64,000 nt of DNA, taken from assembly GCA_965224275.1 (NCBI GenBank), contig CBDCYR010000006.1, forward strand, positions 186,001 to 250,000, written 5' to 3'. Positions within the stretch are counted from its first letter, which is position 1; the number at the start of each line of letters is the position of its first letter. Source of the stretch: CAUZWH01 sp965224275. GTDB lineage: Bacteria; Pseudomonadota; Alphaproteobacteria; SHVV01. The notes beneath the pieces are model-generated. The model saw only the letters and a program-made list of their open reading frames with translations. It was not told the origin of the DNA and did no database searches. This document shows, piece by piece, positions 49,140 through 57,903 of the stretch. A program made the position numbers and the translations under genes.

Positions 49140-50052
49140 TTGAGTGATTTCAGTCGGTTGTGGCTTACTCGGTTGTGTCAAAGCAAACGAGGAGGCACAA
49201 CATGTGGACCGAAATCACTCGCCCGAATTATGAGCGCCGTGGCGGGCGCTACGCAAGCGACCTGACGGATCGAGAGTGGGCGTTGATCGCGCCGCTCATG
49301 CCGCCGCGCAAGAAGATCGGCCGGCCGAGGACGACGGACCTGCGCCATGTCATGGATGCGGTCATGTACATGGCCTCGACGGGCTGCCAGTGGGCGATGT
49401 TGCCGAACGACTTCCCTCCGCCTTCCACGGTCCAGCGCTATTTCTACGACTGGCGCTCCAACGGCCTGCTGGAGAGCATCAACCATCACCTGGTCATGGC
49501 GGCCCGGGAGCTGGAAGGACGCGAGGCCGGCCCGAGCGCCGGGGTGATCGACAGCCAGAGCGTGAAAACCACGGAAAGCGGTGGTGTTCGGGGCTATGAC
49601 GCGGGCAAGAAGATCAAGGGCCGCAAGCGTCACATCGTCACCGATACACTCGGCCTGCTGGTCGGCCTGATCGTGCACGCAGCCGATATCCAGGACCGCG
49701 ACGGCGCGCCCGAGGTCCTCAAATCGATCCGTCATCGCTTCCCCCGGCTGCGTCACCTCTTCGCCGACGCCGCCTACGCGGGACCGAAACTCGAGGGCGC
49801 CCTTGAGGACATCGGCCGCTGGAAGCTCGAGATCATCAAGCGCTCAGACACCGCCCAGGGCTTCGAGCTCCTGCCCAGACGATGGGTCGTCGAGAGGACC
49901 TTCGCCTGGCTCAACCGATGCCGTCGACTGGCCAAGGATTGGGAGAAATCAATCGCCTCCGCACAGGCATGGATTCTTGTCGCCAACATCCGACTCCTCA
50001 CAAGGCGGCTCGCAAGGTACTGTTATCAAACATAGAGTTTCGAGTCGGACTC
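49121..50052 (+). mobile_element. IS5-family element, copy 1
   Basis: The element is 932 bp. Terminal inverted repeats of 17 bp are imperfect (GAGGCCAACCCGAAACT at the left, GAGTCCGACTCGAAACT as reverse complement of the right). It is flanked on each side by TAA (49118-49120 and 50053-50055), a 3-bp target duplication. One transposase gene. Direct tandem neighbour of copy 2. Confidence 0.92.
49202..50035 (+). CDS. IS5 family transposase, copy 1
   Basis: Transposase of 277 aa from ATG 49202, preceded by GAGGAGGC; the frame is open to 49160. The N-terminal DUF4096 domain shows DREWALIAPLMPP and GCQWAMLPNDFPP-W; the DDE domain has the first Asp in GVIDSQSVKTTE, the second in FADAAYAG, and the Glu in RRWVVERTFAWLNRCRRL. 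Identical in protein sequence to copy 2 at 50137, so duplication is recent or the result of tandem insertion. Probably functional. Confidence 0.95.
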   Translation: MWTEITRPNYERRGGRYASDLTDREWALIAPLMPPRKKIGRPRTTDLRHVMDAVMYMASTGCQWAMLPNDFPPPSTVQRYFYDWRSNGLLESINHHLVMAARELEGREAGPSAGVIDSQSVKTTESGGVRGYDAGKKIKGRKRHIVTDTLGLLVGLIVHAADIQDRDGAPEVLKSIRHRFPRLRHLFADAAYAGPKLEGALEDIGRWKLEIIKRSDTAQGFELLPRRWVVERTFAWLNRCRRLAKDWEKSIASAQAWILVANIRLLTRRLARYCYQT

Positions 50053-50055
50053 TAA

Positions 50056-50987
50056 GAGGCCAACCCGAAACTAGTTGAGTGATTTCAGTCGGTTGTGGCT
50101 TACTCGGTTGTGTCAAAGCAAACGAGGAGGCACAACATGTGGACCGAAATCACTCGCCCGAATTATGAGCGCCGTGGCGGGCGCTACGCAAGCGACCTGA
50201 CGGATCGAGAGTGGGCGTTGATCGCGCCGCTCATGCCGCCGCGCAAGAAGATCGGCCGGCCGAGGACGACGGACCTGCGCCATGTCATGGATGCGGTCAT
50301 GTACATGGCCTCGACGGGCTGCCAGTGGGCGATGTTGCCGAACGACTTCCCTCCGCCTTCCACGGTCCAGCGCTATTTCTACGACTGGCGCTCCAACGGC
50401 CTGCTGGAGAGCATCAACCATCACCTGGTCATGGCGGCCCGGGAGCTGGAAGGACGCGAGGCCGGCCCGAGCGCCGGGGTGATCGACAGCCAGAGCGTGA
50501 AAACCACGGAAAGCGGTGGTGTTCGGGGCTATGACGCGGGCAAGAAGATCAAGGGCCGCAAGCGTCACATCGTCACCGATACACTCGGCCTGCTGGTCGG
50601 CCTGATCGTGCACGCAGCCGATATCCAGGACCGCGACGGCGCGCCCGAGGTCCTCAAATCGATCCGTCATCGCTTCCCCCGGCTGCGTCACCTCTTCGCC
50701 GACGCCGCCTACGCGGGACCGAAACTCGAGGGCGCCCTTGAGGACATCGGCCGCTGGAAGCTCGAGATCATCAAGCGCTCAGACACCGCCCAGGGCTTCG
50801 AGCTCCTGCCCAGACGATGGGTCGTCGAGAGGACCTTCGCCTGGCTCAACCGATGCCGTCGACTGGCCAAGGATTGGGAGAAATCAATCGCCTCCGCACA
50901 GGCATGGATTCTTGTCGCCAACATCCGACTCCTCACAAGGCGGCTCGCAAGGTACTGTTATCAAACATAGAGTTTCGAGTCGGACTC
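50056..50987 (+). mobile_element. IS5-family element, copy 2 (tandem)
   Basis: Second 932-bp copy in the same orientation, separated from copy 1 by only the TAA at 50053-50055 and followed by TAA at 50988-50990. Repeat period is 935 bp. After it, the interrupted lptM sequence resumes with GGAAACGTCT. Confidence 0.92.
50137..50970 (+). CDS. IS5 family transposase, copy 2
   Basis: Second transposase gene, 277 aa, same start context and same translated sequence as copy 1 (DDE residues in GVIDSQSVKT, FADAAYAG and VVERTFAWL). The frame continues past neither stop nor shift. Being next to lysA, its transcription could run into the 3' genes of the operon. Confidence 0.95.
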   Translation: MWTEITRPNYERRGGRYASDLTDREWALIAPLMPPRKKIGRPRTTDLRHVMDAVMYMASTGCQWAMLPNDFPPPSTVQRYFYDWRSNGLLESINHHLVMAARELEGREAGPSAGVIDSQSVKTTESGGVRGYDAGKKIKGRKRHIVTDTLGLLVGLIVHAADIQDRDGAPEVLKSIRHRFPRLRHLFADAAYAGPKLEGALEDIGRWKLEIIKRSDTAQGFELLPRRWVVERTFAWLNRCRRLAKDWEKSIASAQAWILVANIRLLTRRLARYCYQT

Positions 50988-51034
50988 TAAGGAAACGTCT
51001 AAGAAAAATTAATCCTGAACTGCCAGTTGTCCCT

Positions 51035-52330
51035 ATGGTCCACCATTTCGAATACCGCAATCGCGAACTTTTCGCCGAGGACGTGTCGATCGCCGATATC
51101 GCAACGGCGGTCGGGACGCCGTTTTATTGTTATTCCACCGCAACCCTGACGCGCCACTACCGCGTTTTTGCAGACGCGTTCGCGCGCCTCGATTCCGGCA
51201 TTTACTATTCGGTCAAAGCAAACTCCAACCTGGCCGTAATCCGGACACTGGCCGGACTTGGCGCCGGCGCAGATATCGTCTCAGCCGGCGAATTGCGGCG
51301 TGCTCTGGTCGCCGGCGTTGCGCCGAATCAGATCGTTTTCTCCGGTGTGGGCAAAACCGATGCCGAGATCGAGGCGGCACTTGGCGCGGGAATCCTACAG
51401 TTCAACATCGAATCTTCGCCGGAACTCGCGGCAATCAACCGGCTGGCCGTGGCCCGCAAGCTCGTGACACCGGTGGCTGTTCGCGTGAATCCAAATGTCG
51501 ACGCCGCCACGCACGCCAAGATCACAACCGGCACTGACCAGAACAAATTCGGCATTGCGTGGCCCGAAGTTGGCTCTATATGCGCCGAGATCCGCGCTCT
51601 CCCTGGCGTTGAGTTGGTCGGTTTGGCGATGCACATCGGTTCGCAATTGCTCGACCTTGCACCTTTTGAAACCGCGTTTGCCGCGATGCGCGAGTTGGTG
51701 GTTGCGCTCAGAGCCGACGGTCACGCCATTAAGCGGCTCGATATCGGTGGTGGTCTTGGGATTCGCTACGGTCAAGAAGAGCCACCGCCGCCGTCTGCCT
51801 ATGCGGCCCTGGCCGAACGCAGCCTCGCCGACCTGGATTGCCATATCATGTTGGAACCGGGACGGCTGATCGTCGGCAACGCCGGTCTCATGATCACCCG
51901 TATCGTTTATGTAAAACAAACCCCGACGCGGCGCTTCATCATTGTCGACGCGGCGATGAACGACCTTCTGCGGCCGTCGCTTTACGATGCGACGCATACA
52001 ATTATGCCGGCTGCGGAAGCAGGTGACGGCGTCGAACTGACGCCGGCCGACGTTGTTGGCCCGGTCTGCGAAAGTGGCGATACGTTTGCCACACAGCGCT
52101 TATTACCGCCGCTGCGCACAAATGATTTACTCGCGTTCGCCACTGCTGGTGCTTATGGTGCGGTGATGGCGTCGAGCTACAATAGTCGCCCGTTGGTGCC
52201 AGAAGTGCTGGTTAACGAGCAGGACTTTGCGGTCGTGCGGGCGCGGCCGAGTTATGAAGAAATGCTCGCCGGTGAGACCATCCCGGATTGGTTGGACGGC
52301 GAGCGTGCGTCTGGAGGAGGTGCCCGATGA
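51035..52330 (+). CDS. lysA: diaminopimelate decarboxylase
   Basis: PLP enzyme of 431 aa that makes L-lysine from meso-diaminopimelate. The PLP lysine is in YYSVKANSNLAV, followed by GAGADIVSAGELRRAL, glycine-rich phosphate loop GGGLGIRY, EPGRLIVGNAG, and the CESGDTFA block from the other subunit. The start at ATG 51035 is used; the open frame extends back into the IS (50738) but that is not lysA. The IS pair upstream splits it from its native argH-lptM promoter, so it now depends on read-through or a promoter in or near the IS. Confidence 0.96.
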   Translation: MVHHFEYRNRELFAEDVSIADIATAVGTPFYCYSTATLTRHYRVFADAFARLDSGIYYSVKANSNLAVIRTLAGLGAGADIVSAGELRRALVAGVAPNQIVFSGVGKTDAEIEAALGAGILQFNIESSPELAAINRLAVARKLVTPVAVRVNPNVDAATHAKITTGTDQNKFGIAWPEVGSICAEIRALPGVELVGLAMHIGSQLLDLAPFETAFAAMRELVVALRADGHAIKRLDIGGGLGIRYGQEEPPPPSAYAALAERSLADLDCHIMLEPGRLIVGNAGLMITRIVYVKQTPTRRFIIVDAAMNDLLRPSLYDATHTIMPAAEAGDGVELTPADVVGPVCESGDTFATQRLLPPLRTNDLLAFATAGAYGAVMASSYNSRPLVPEVLVNEQDFAVVRARPSYEEMLAGETIPDWLDGERASGGGAR

Positions 52331-54750
52331 GCACTGAGAACGGATCGGCGCGGAGCAACGGCAACCAACCGTTTTCCGCGATTCAGCGACTGCTCAATCG
52401 TCGCCTCGCTGCGGCCCGCCTGACGATCGCCTGGGAGCGGCTGTGGCTCGCGATTTGGCCCACCATCGGAATCGTTGGATTGTTCGGCGCGTTTTCGCTG
52501 GCCGGTCTGTGGTACCTGATTCCCGGATGGCTGCACCTCATTATCCTGGTCGGCTTTGCGATCACGTTGGGCCGCGCGCTTTGGCATGGGCTGCAAACCA
52601 TGCAGTGGCCAGGACGCGACCACGCCGAGCGTCGGCTGGAAACCGGTAGCCTGCTCGATCACCGCCCGCTTCGATCCCTTTACGATCGCCAAATCAGCGG
52701 CGTTGACGACCCCGGAAGTCAAACGCTGTGGCAGATTCATCGCCAACGTATGCTCGCGCATGTGAAACGGTTACGCAGTGGTTGGCCGCACCCCAACCTC
52801 GCGCATCGCGATCCCATGGCATTGCGGGCTATCGTGGGGTTGCTGCTTACGATTGGCATCATCGTTGGCGCCGGCGATGCCGGCCAACGGTTGCTCTCCG
52901 CGTTCAAGCCGAATTTCGCGAGCGCTTCCGAAACGCCCACATCTTTGGAAGCATGGGTTACACCCCCTGAATACACCGGCCGGCCGCCGATGTTCCTAAC
53001 CGCGACCATCGCGGCAAACGAGCGATCGACGCTCGATGTCCCTATCGGCAGCACGTTCCTGGCGCAAATCAGCGGCACCAATACGGCGCCGAGCGTAACC
53101 CTCGACCAGGATCCGATCCCATTTACCGCGATCGACTTGAACCATTTCCGCGCCGAAATTGAGCTCAATACCGGCACCAGCCTCACCATCACGCACGGTC
53201 AGACCGAAATCGCTGCGTGGGCTTTATCAATCATTCCCGACGAGACGCCGATCATCTCGTTCGGCGCGCCGCCCAAGCCAACCCTGCGCAAGGCCCTCGA
53301 ACTCTCCTACAAGGCGAGCGATGACTACGGCCTCACTTCGGTACGCGCCGTCGTCACTCGCCCTGGCACCGACGAGACCATCGAGATCGAACTCCCGCTT
53401 GCCGGACCGCGTTTGAAGAAAGCGGCAGAAGCGAGTTTCCACGACCTGACCCCGCATGCCTGGGCCGGGCTCAAAGTACAACTCCAACTCGCAGCGATTG
53501 ATGCCATCGATCAAATCGGGCGCAGCGAGATGATCGAATTAACCCTGCCGGAGCGAGAGTTCTCGCATCCCGTTGCGCGCGCGCTTATCGAGCAGCGAAA
53601 AATACTGACGCGGCAGCCCGAGAAACGCGACAAAGTTGCGATCGCGCTGCGGGCGTTGTCCCTGTTGCCGGAGAAATACGAAAACGACACGGTCGTGCAT
53701 CTCGCGCTGCGGACCGCACAGTCGAGGCTCAGGGCCGATGACAAAAAGGCATCGATGCAGGAGGTTCAGGATCTGCTTTGGGACACCGCGTTGCGGCTTG
53801 AGGACGGCAATCTGTCGCTCGCGCAGGCGCGGCTACGGGACGCGCAACAGGCCTTGATGGAAGCGCTCGCCCGCGACGCGCCGGACGATGAGATCGAACG
53901 CCTGATGGATGAACTGAAGCGGGCGATGGAGAAATATCTGCAAGCGCTGGCGGAGCAGGCGATCAAACAGGCCGAACGCGGCGAACCTGGCCTCGATCCC
54001 AATGCGTTGAACGTGCAGGAATTCGATCTTGAGAGAATGTTGGAGCGGGCGCGCGAGCTCAGTCAGATGGGCGCCAAAGACGCCGCGCGCCAGCTGTTGT
54101 CACAATTGCAGAACATGCTCGAGAATCTGCGCGCCGGTCTGATGATGAATCCGCTGGAACAATCGACCCAGCAAGCTTTGCGTGGTTTGAATCAATTGAT
54201 GCGCGAGCAGCAGCAGTTGCTTGATCAAACGTTCCGTTCCGAGCAACGCGGACAACCACAACCGGGTAGTTCTTTTCAGGGTATGGGAAAAGAGCAGGAA
54301 GCCTTGCGTCGCATGCTGGGCGACATCATGCGCCAATTGGGCGAAACCGCCCTGCCGATACCTCAATCGATGGGGCGCGCGGAACGCTCGATGCGCGATG
54401 CACGCGAAGCGTTGAATCGGAGCCGTCCCGGCCAGGCTGTCGGCCCGCAGTCCGAAGCCCTAGACCTGTTGCGTGAAGGTGCCGATGCATTGTTCCGGTC
54501 GCTGATGGCCGGCGGTGACCTGCTGGACGGCGACGTCGACATGGACGGGACCGGCCAGTTCGATCGCGATCCGTTCGGGCGATTTGTCGGTCCGGGTGGC
54601 GCAATCGACGATGAGCGGGTCAAGATTCCGGAGAAATCAGACGTCCAGAGAGCGCGGGATATTCTCGAGGAGTTGTATCGGCGATCGGGCCAGCGCTCGC
54701 GCTCGTTAATCGAACGCGAATATATCGACCGTCTTTTGCGACGCTTCTAA
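52327..54750 (+). CDS. TIGR02302 family membrane protein (DUF4175)
   Basis: Protein of 807 aa found almost only in Alphaproteobacteria. Two transmembrane helices near the N-terminus (WPTIGIVGLFGAFSLAGLWYL and LHLIILVGFAITLG), a third around AIVGLLLTIGIIVGAG, a beta-rich periplasmic part, then a long Gln/Glu/Arg-rich helical region (about residues 480-720; REQQQLLDQTFRSEQRG) and a C-terminal tail with RSGQRSRSLIEREYIDRLLR. The start overlaps the lysA stop (ATGA). Its biochemical role is unknown; the location next to cell-wall precursor lysA suggests an envelope function. Confidence 0.92.
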   Translation: MSTENGSARSNGNQPFSAIQRLLNRRLAAARLTIAWERLWLAIWPTIGIVGLFGAFSLAGLWYLIPGWLHLIILVGFAITLGRALWHGLQTMQWPGRDHAERRLETGSLLDHRPLRSLYDRQISGVDDPGSQTLWQIHRQRMLAHVKRLRSGWPHPNLAHRDPMALRAIVGLLLTIGIIVGAGDAGQRLLSAFKPNFASASETPTSLEAWVTPPEYTGRPPMFLTATIAANERSTLDVPIGSTFLAQISGTNTAPSVTLDQDPIPFTAIDLNHFRAEIELNTGTSLTITHGQTEIAAWALSIIPDETPIISFGAPPKPTLRKALELSYKASDDYGLTSVRAVVTRPGTDETIEIELPLAGPRLKKAAEASFHDLTPHAWAGLKVQLQLAAIDAIDQIGRSEMIELTLPEREFSHPVARALIEQRKILTRQPEKRDKVAIALRALSLLPEKYENDTVVHLALRTAQSRLRADDKKASMQEVQDLLWDTALRLEDGNLSLAQARLRDAQQALMEALARDAPDDEIERLMDELKRAMEKYLQALAEQAIKQAERGEPGLDPNALNVQEFDLERMLERARELSQMGAKDAARQLLSQLQNMLENLRAGLMMNPLEQSTQQALRGLNQLMREQQQLLDQTFRSEQRGQPQPGSSFQGMGKEQEALRRMLGDIMRQLGETALPIPQSMGRAERSMRDAREALNRSRPGQAVGPQSEALDLLREGADALFRSLMAGGDLLDGDVDMDGTGQFDRDPFGRFVGPGGAIDDERVKIPEKSDVQRARDILEELYRRSGQRSRSLIEREYIDRLLRRF

Positions 54751-54815
54751 GCCCGGTGCGTTGAGGCGCGGTGCCTTACCGCGCGAGGTGAAGCCCGCTT
54801 GCTTGTTGACGCCGG

Positions 54816-55421
54816 CTAGGATTCGCTCAACACGCCGATGAACGGCAGTTCGCGGTAACGATGCGCATAATCGAGCCCATAGCCGACGACGAATTCGTTC
54901 GGACACGGGAACCCGATGAAATCAGCCTGGATATCGACCAGCCGCCGTTCCGCCTTGTCCAGCAGACAGCAGGTTTTAACCGATGCGGCGGCACGCTCGA
55001 CCAGCAGGTCTCGCGCAAACGAAATCGTGCGGCCGGTATCGAGGATGTCATCGACAATCAGCACTTCACGACCCGCGACATTGGCCGAAAGATCGAACAG
55101 AATCTTCATGTCCCCGGAGCTCTCGGTGCCTTCGCCGTAGCTCGACAGCTTGAGAAAGTCGATTTCCGGCTCGAATTCTGCGCGGTGCAGCGCGCGGATC
55201 AGGTCGGCCGTGAAAATAAATCCCCCTTTCAACACCGAAATAACCACCAATTCCTTTGGCATGGCAGCGCCGATCTCGTCGGCGAGTTCCTCGATGCGCA
55301 ACGCAATGCGCTTTTCGCTGAACAGCACGCGAATGCTGCGTTCGCGTGGCTCACTATGCGCATCGCTTTTAGTTGGTTCGATCACTGCTGAGTCCAGGGT
55401 GCCACCGTTCGCTATGCTCAC
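54816..55421 (-). CDS. hpt: hypoxanthine phosphoribosyltransferase
   Basis: Purine salvage enzyme of 201 aa, type I PRTase fold. The PRPP-binding motif VLIVDDILDTGRT and the flexible loop (LSSYGEGTESSG) are clear; VISVLKGGFIFTADL is the usual N-terminal contact. It converts hypoxanthine or guanine with PRPP to IMP or GMP. An N-terminal extension of about 25 residues precedes the conserved core, so the start may lie lower (no second ATG until after the core begins). It follows the MJ0042 gene on the minus strand by only 3 bp. Confidence 0.95.
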   Translation of the reverse strand: MSIANGGTLDSAVIEPTKSDAHSEPRERSIRVLFSEKRIALRIEELADEIGAAMPKELVVISVLKGGFIFTADLIRALHRAEFEPEIDFLKLSSYGEGTESSGDMKILFDLSANVAGREVLIVDDILDTGRTISFARDLLVERAAASVKTCCLLDKAERRLVDIQADFIGFPCPNEFVVGYGLDYAHRYRELPFIGVLSES

Positions 55422-55424
55422 TTG

Positions 55425-56144
55425 CTACTTGCCCTCCTCTTTGAAGAATGCGACAGCGATCCGTCGCGCGGTGGCGGGAGGCTCGCGAACGCTGGTATCG
55501 AAAGCCATGGCTTGTCCCGGCTCGAGGCGTTGTTGTTTTGGTGTAATCACCCACGCATATACTTCGCGCTGGCGCACATCGAGCAGACTGCCGCGCATCT
55601 TCGGCACGTTGATGGCTCGGCCCGACACGTTGATCACCTCACCAGCGACCACCAGCGTCGGCTTGTCGTCTTCGATTTCCTGGCTCGAGGTGATGTTGCG
55701 GATCTCAAGACCTTCGCCCACGGTTTCGACCGACAGACCGGCCAATTCGAATAGCGCCGCCGAGGGCGGCCACAGAGCCACCACCTTTTCCCGGGCCAGT
55801 ACACTCACGCCGAGGACACCCACCACCACCACCACGAGCACGGCCCAGCCGATCGCCTGGCCCAGTGGGCTGCGACGTGCTTCATCATGGGCCGCAGACG
55901 GCGCTGCCGCGCGACGCCGGCGCGGACGCTCGAAGAAATCGGGGACATCATCGACGTCGGCGTTGGTCTCGGGTAAATCATCCACCGAGATCGACGGTGC
56001 ATCGACTCGGCGCGGCATATCGCTGGGCGGACGCTCGGTCCAAAGATGGCCGCATTTCGCGCATTTTACGGTGCGGCCGTTCGGCAGCAGATGGCCGGGA
56101 TCGACGTTGAACCGGGTTTCACAAGTTGGACAGGTTATAATCAT
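55425..56144 (-). CDS. MJ0042 zinc-finger / DUF3426 membrane protein
   Basis: Protein of 239 aa. It starts with an MJ0042-type zinc ribbon (MIITCPTCETRF and CAKCGHLW), followed by an acidic linker, an Arg-rich stretch (RPRRRRAA), one transmembrane helix (AIGWAVLVVVVVGVLGVSV) and a periplasmic DUF3426-like domain with VVAGEVINVSGRAINVPKM. ATG 56144 is used, as it places the zinc ribbon at the N-terminus. It is divergent from ftsE with 140 bp between, and co-directed with hpt. Function is not known. Confidence 0.9.
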   Translation of the reverse strand: MIITCPTCETRFNVDPGHLLPNGRTVKCAKCGHLWTERPPSDMPRRVDAPSISVDDLPETNADVDDVPDFFERPRRRRAAAPSAAHDEARRSPLGQAIGWAVLVVVVVGVLGVSVLAREKVVALWPPSAALFELAGLSVETVGEGLEIRNITSSQEIEDDKPTLVVAGEVINVSGRAINVPKMRGSLLDVRQREVYAWVITPKQQRLEPGQAMAFDTSVREPPATARRIAVAFFKEEGK

Positions 56145-56284
56145 CGAATCGATGTACGGCGCCGGATTACATTTTATATTCCCAAGTGAATTGGGCGACA
56201 AGCGTCGGCGTGCTCTAGACTGCGGATCGACAGTATGCAACTGTTTGTCGGCCTACGTCGCGCGCTGAAGGGACGAACGGCAGC

Positions 56285-57013
56285 GTGGTTCGGTTTCAGA
56301 ATGTCGGTCTCCGGTATGGCCTCGGCCCAGAGGTTCTCCACGACGTCTCCTTTCACTTGAAACCAGGGTCGTTTCATTTTCTCACGGGACCGAGCGGCGC
56401 TGGTAAAACCTCGCTGCTCAAGATTATTTACCTGGCCCTGCAGCCAACCCGCGGATTGATAACCCTGTTTGGCCAAGACCTCTCGACGATTTCGCGCAAA
56501 CAGTTACCGCCGTTGCGCCGCCGCATCGGTGTGGTCTTCCAGAACTTTCGCCTGATGGACCACCTCACCGCGGTCGATAACGTCGCCCTGCCGCTGCGCA
56601 TCGCCGGTGCAAAAAAACGTGACGTCGAGACCCATGTGGCGGAACTGCTGGACTGGGTCGGCCTTGGCGATCAGATAACCGCGCGTCCCCCAACCATGTC
56701 AGATGGGGAGAAACAGCGCGTCGCCATCGCGCGGGCGGTCATTGCCCGCCCCAATCTGCTCCTGGCCGACGAACCGACCGGCAACATCGATGCCGATCAA
56801 GGCGTCCGCATTCTGCGCCTGTTTGAGGAACTGAATAAGATTGGCACGACGGTTGTCATCGCGACGCATGACCAGCATCTGCTGACCCACTTCAAGCACC
56901 CGGTGCTGCGCCTGGAAGATGGCGAATTGGCCGTACAACAACCGCCGCTGCCGCTGGAACCGGCGATGGCCGTCGGCAAACGGGCCGCGCGCGCGCCGGC
57001 CCGACGAAGCTGA
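56285..57013 (+). CDS. ftsE: cell division ATP-binding protein FtsE
   Basis: ABC ATPase of 242 aa that with FtsX controls periplasmic peptidoglycan amidases at division. Walker A TGPSGAGKTS, Q-loop VFQNFRLMDHL (FtsE-type), Walker B LLLADEPTGN, and switch ATHDQHL are clear. The signature, usually LSGGEQQR, is here MSDGEKQR, with Asp for the first Gly of SGG. Start GTG 56285 seems best. The TGA overlaps the ftsX ATG (TGATG). A C-terminal tail of about 25 basic and proline-rich residues is extra compared with E. coli. Confidence 0.95.
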   Translation: MVRFQNVGLRYGLGPEVLHDVSFHLKPGSFHFLTGPSGAGKTSLLKIIYLALQPTRGLITLFGQDLSTISRKQLPPLRRRIGVVFQNFRLMDHLTAVDNVALPLRIAGAKKRDVETHVAELLDWVGLGDQITARPPTMSDGEKQRVAIARAVIARPNLLLADEPTGNIDADQGVRILRLFEELNKIGTTVVIATHDQHLLTHFKHPVLRLEDGELAVQQPPLPLEPAMAVGKRAARAPARRS

Positions 57014-57903
57014 TGTGGCGACGACGTTCAGAGGTTCCCTTCTGGCGCGAGAAGTCGGAACGCTTCATTCCGTTGATTATCGCGCTCATGGTCTTCCTCG
57101 CAGCATTGGCGCTGGCGACGACAATGGCGCTCGACGGCGCCGCACGTCAGTGGCAACAAGGCGCTGCGGGAACGCTCACCGTTCAAATTCCTGCGCCGGC
57201 GGCCGCCGTCTCCAAGGCCGAGGAAAGCGCCCGCATCGCCAGTGTGCTCAGCGTTCTCGAGGCCATGCCGAGCGTCGAACGGGCACGGGTTCTGCCCCGT
57301 CACGAAATCGCGACGCTGCTCGAGCGGTGGCTTGGCGAAGGCAATGTTTCCAACCGGCTGCCACTGCCCACGGTGGTCGACGTGAAGATCCAACCCGGGG
57401 CGGAGCTCGATATTGCCGACGTCCGTCAGCGTTTGGCGGCGGTCGTTTCGGGAACCTCAATCGATCACCATGAACAGTGGCTCAACCAACTTGTGCGACT
57501 CGCGCAAACCGTTCAGTTCATCGGCATCGCGGTGGTCTTCCTGATTGGACTTGCCGCGATTGCAATTATCATTTTTGCGACCCGCGCCGGCCTCGCGGTG
57601 CACCGCGACATCATTGAAGTGCTGCATGTGATCGGAGCGCGCGATGCGTACATTGCGCGCCAGTTTCAGGGGCATGCGCTATGGCTCGGCTTGCGCGGCG
57701 GTGCCTACGGCCTGGTGCTTGCGCTGGCGACGTTTTTTCTCTTGGCGCAACTCGCGATTGGACTTGAGGGTCCGTTCTGGACGCATTTGGCCTTGGGTGA
57801 GACAGCCTGGATCGCACTCGGTTCGCTACCGCTCGCAACCGCGCTGATCACGACGTTAACCGCGCGCATTACCGTGTTGCAAGCGCTGCGCGACGTCGTC
57901 TAG
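57013..57903 (+). CDS. ftsX: cell division protein FtsX
   Basis: Inner-membrane partner of FtsE, 296 aa. One N-terminal helix (FIPLIIALMVFLAALALATTMAL), a periplasmic extracellular loop domain (about residues 40-165, where amidase activators bind), and three C-terminal helices with the FtsX fold (FIGIAVVFLIGLAAIAIIIFA, ILLAQLAIG-like FFLLAQLAIG and LATALITTLTA). The motif VLHVIGARDAYIARQFQ is the conserved cytoplasmic loop. Its stop overlaps the GTG of the HAD phosphatase (TAGTG). Confidence 0.94.
   Translation: MWRRRSEVPFWREKSERFIPLIIALMVFLAALALATTMALDGAARQWQQGAAGTLTVQIPAPAAAVSKAEESARIASVLSVLEAMPSVERARVLPRHEIATLLERWLGEGNVSNRLPLPTVVDVKIQPGAELDIADVRQRLAAVVSGTSIDHHEQWLNQLVRLAQTVQFIGIAVVFLIGLAAIAIIIFATRAGLAVHRDIIEVLHVIGARDAYIARQFQGHALWLGLRGGAYGLVLALATFFLLAQLAIGLEGPFWTHLALGETAWIALGSLPLATALITTLTARITVLQALRDVV

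Noticed and set aside
50738..51034. Upstream extension of the lysA frame
   Set aside because: It is read through IS5 DNA in a frame other than the transposase; lysA starts at 51035.
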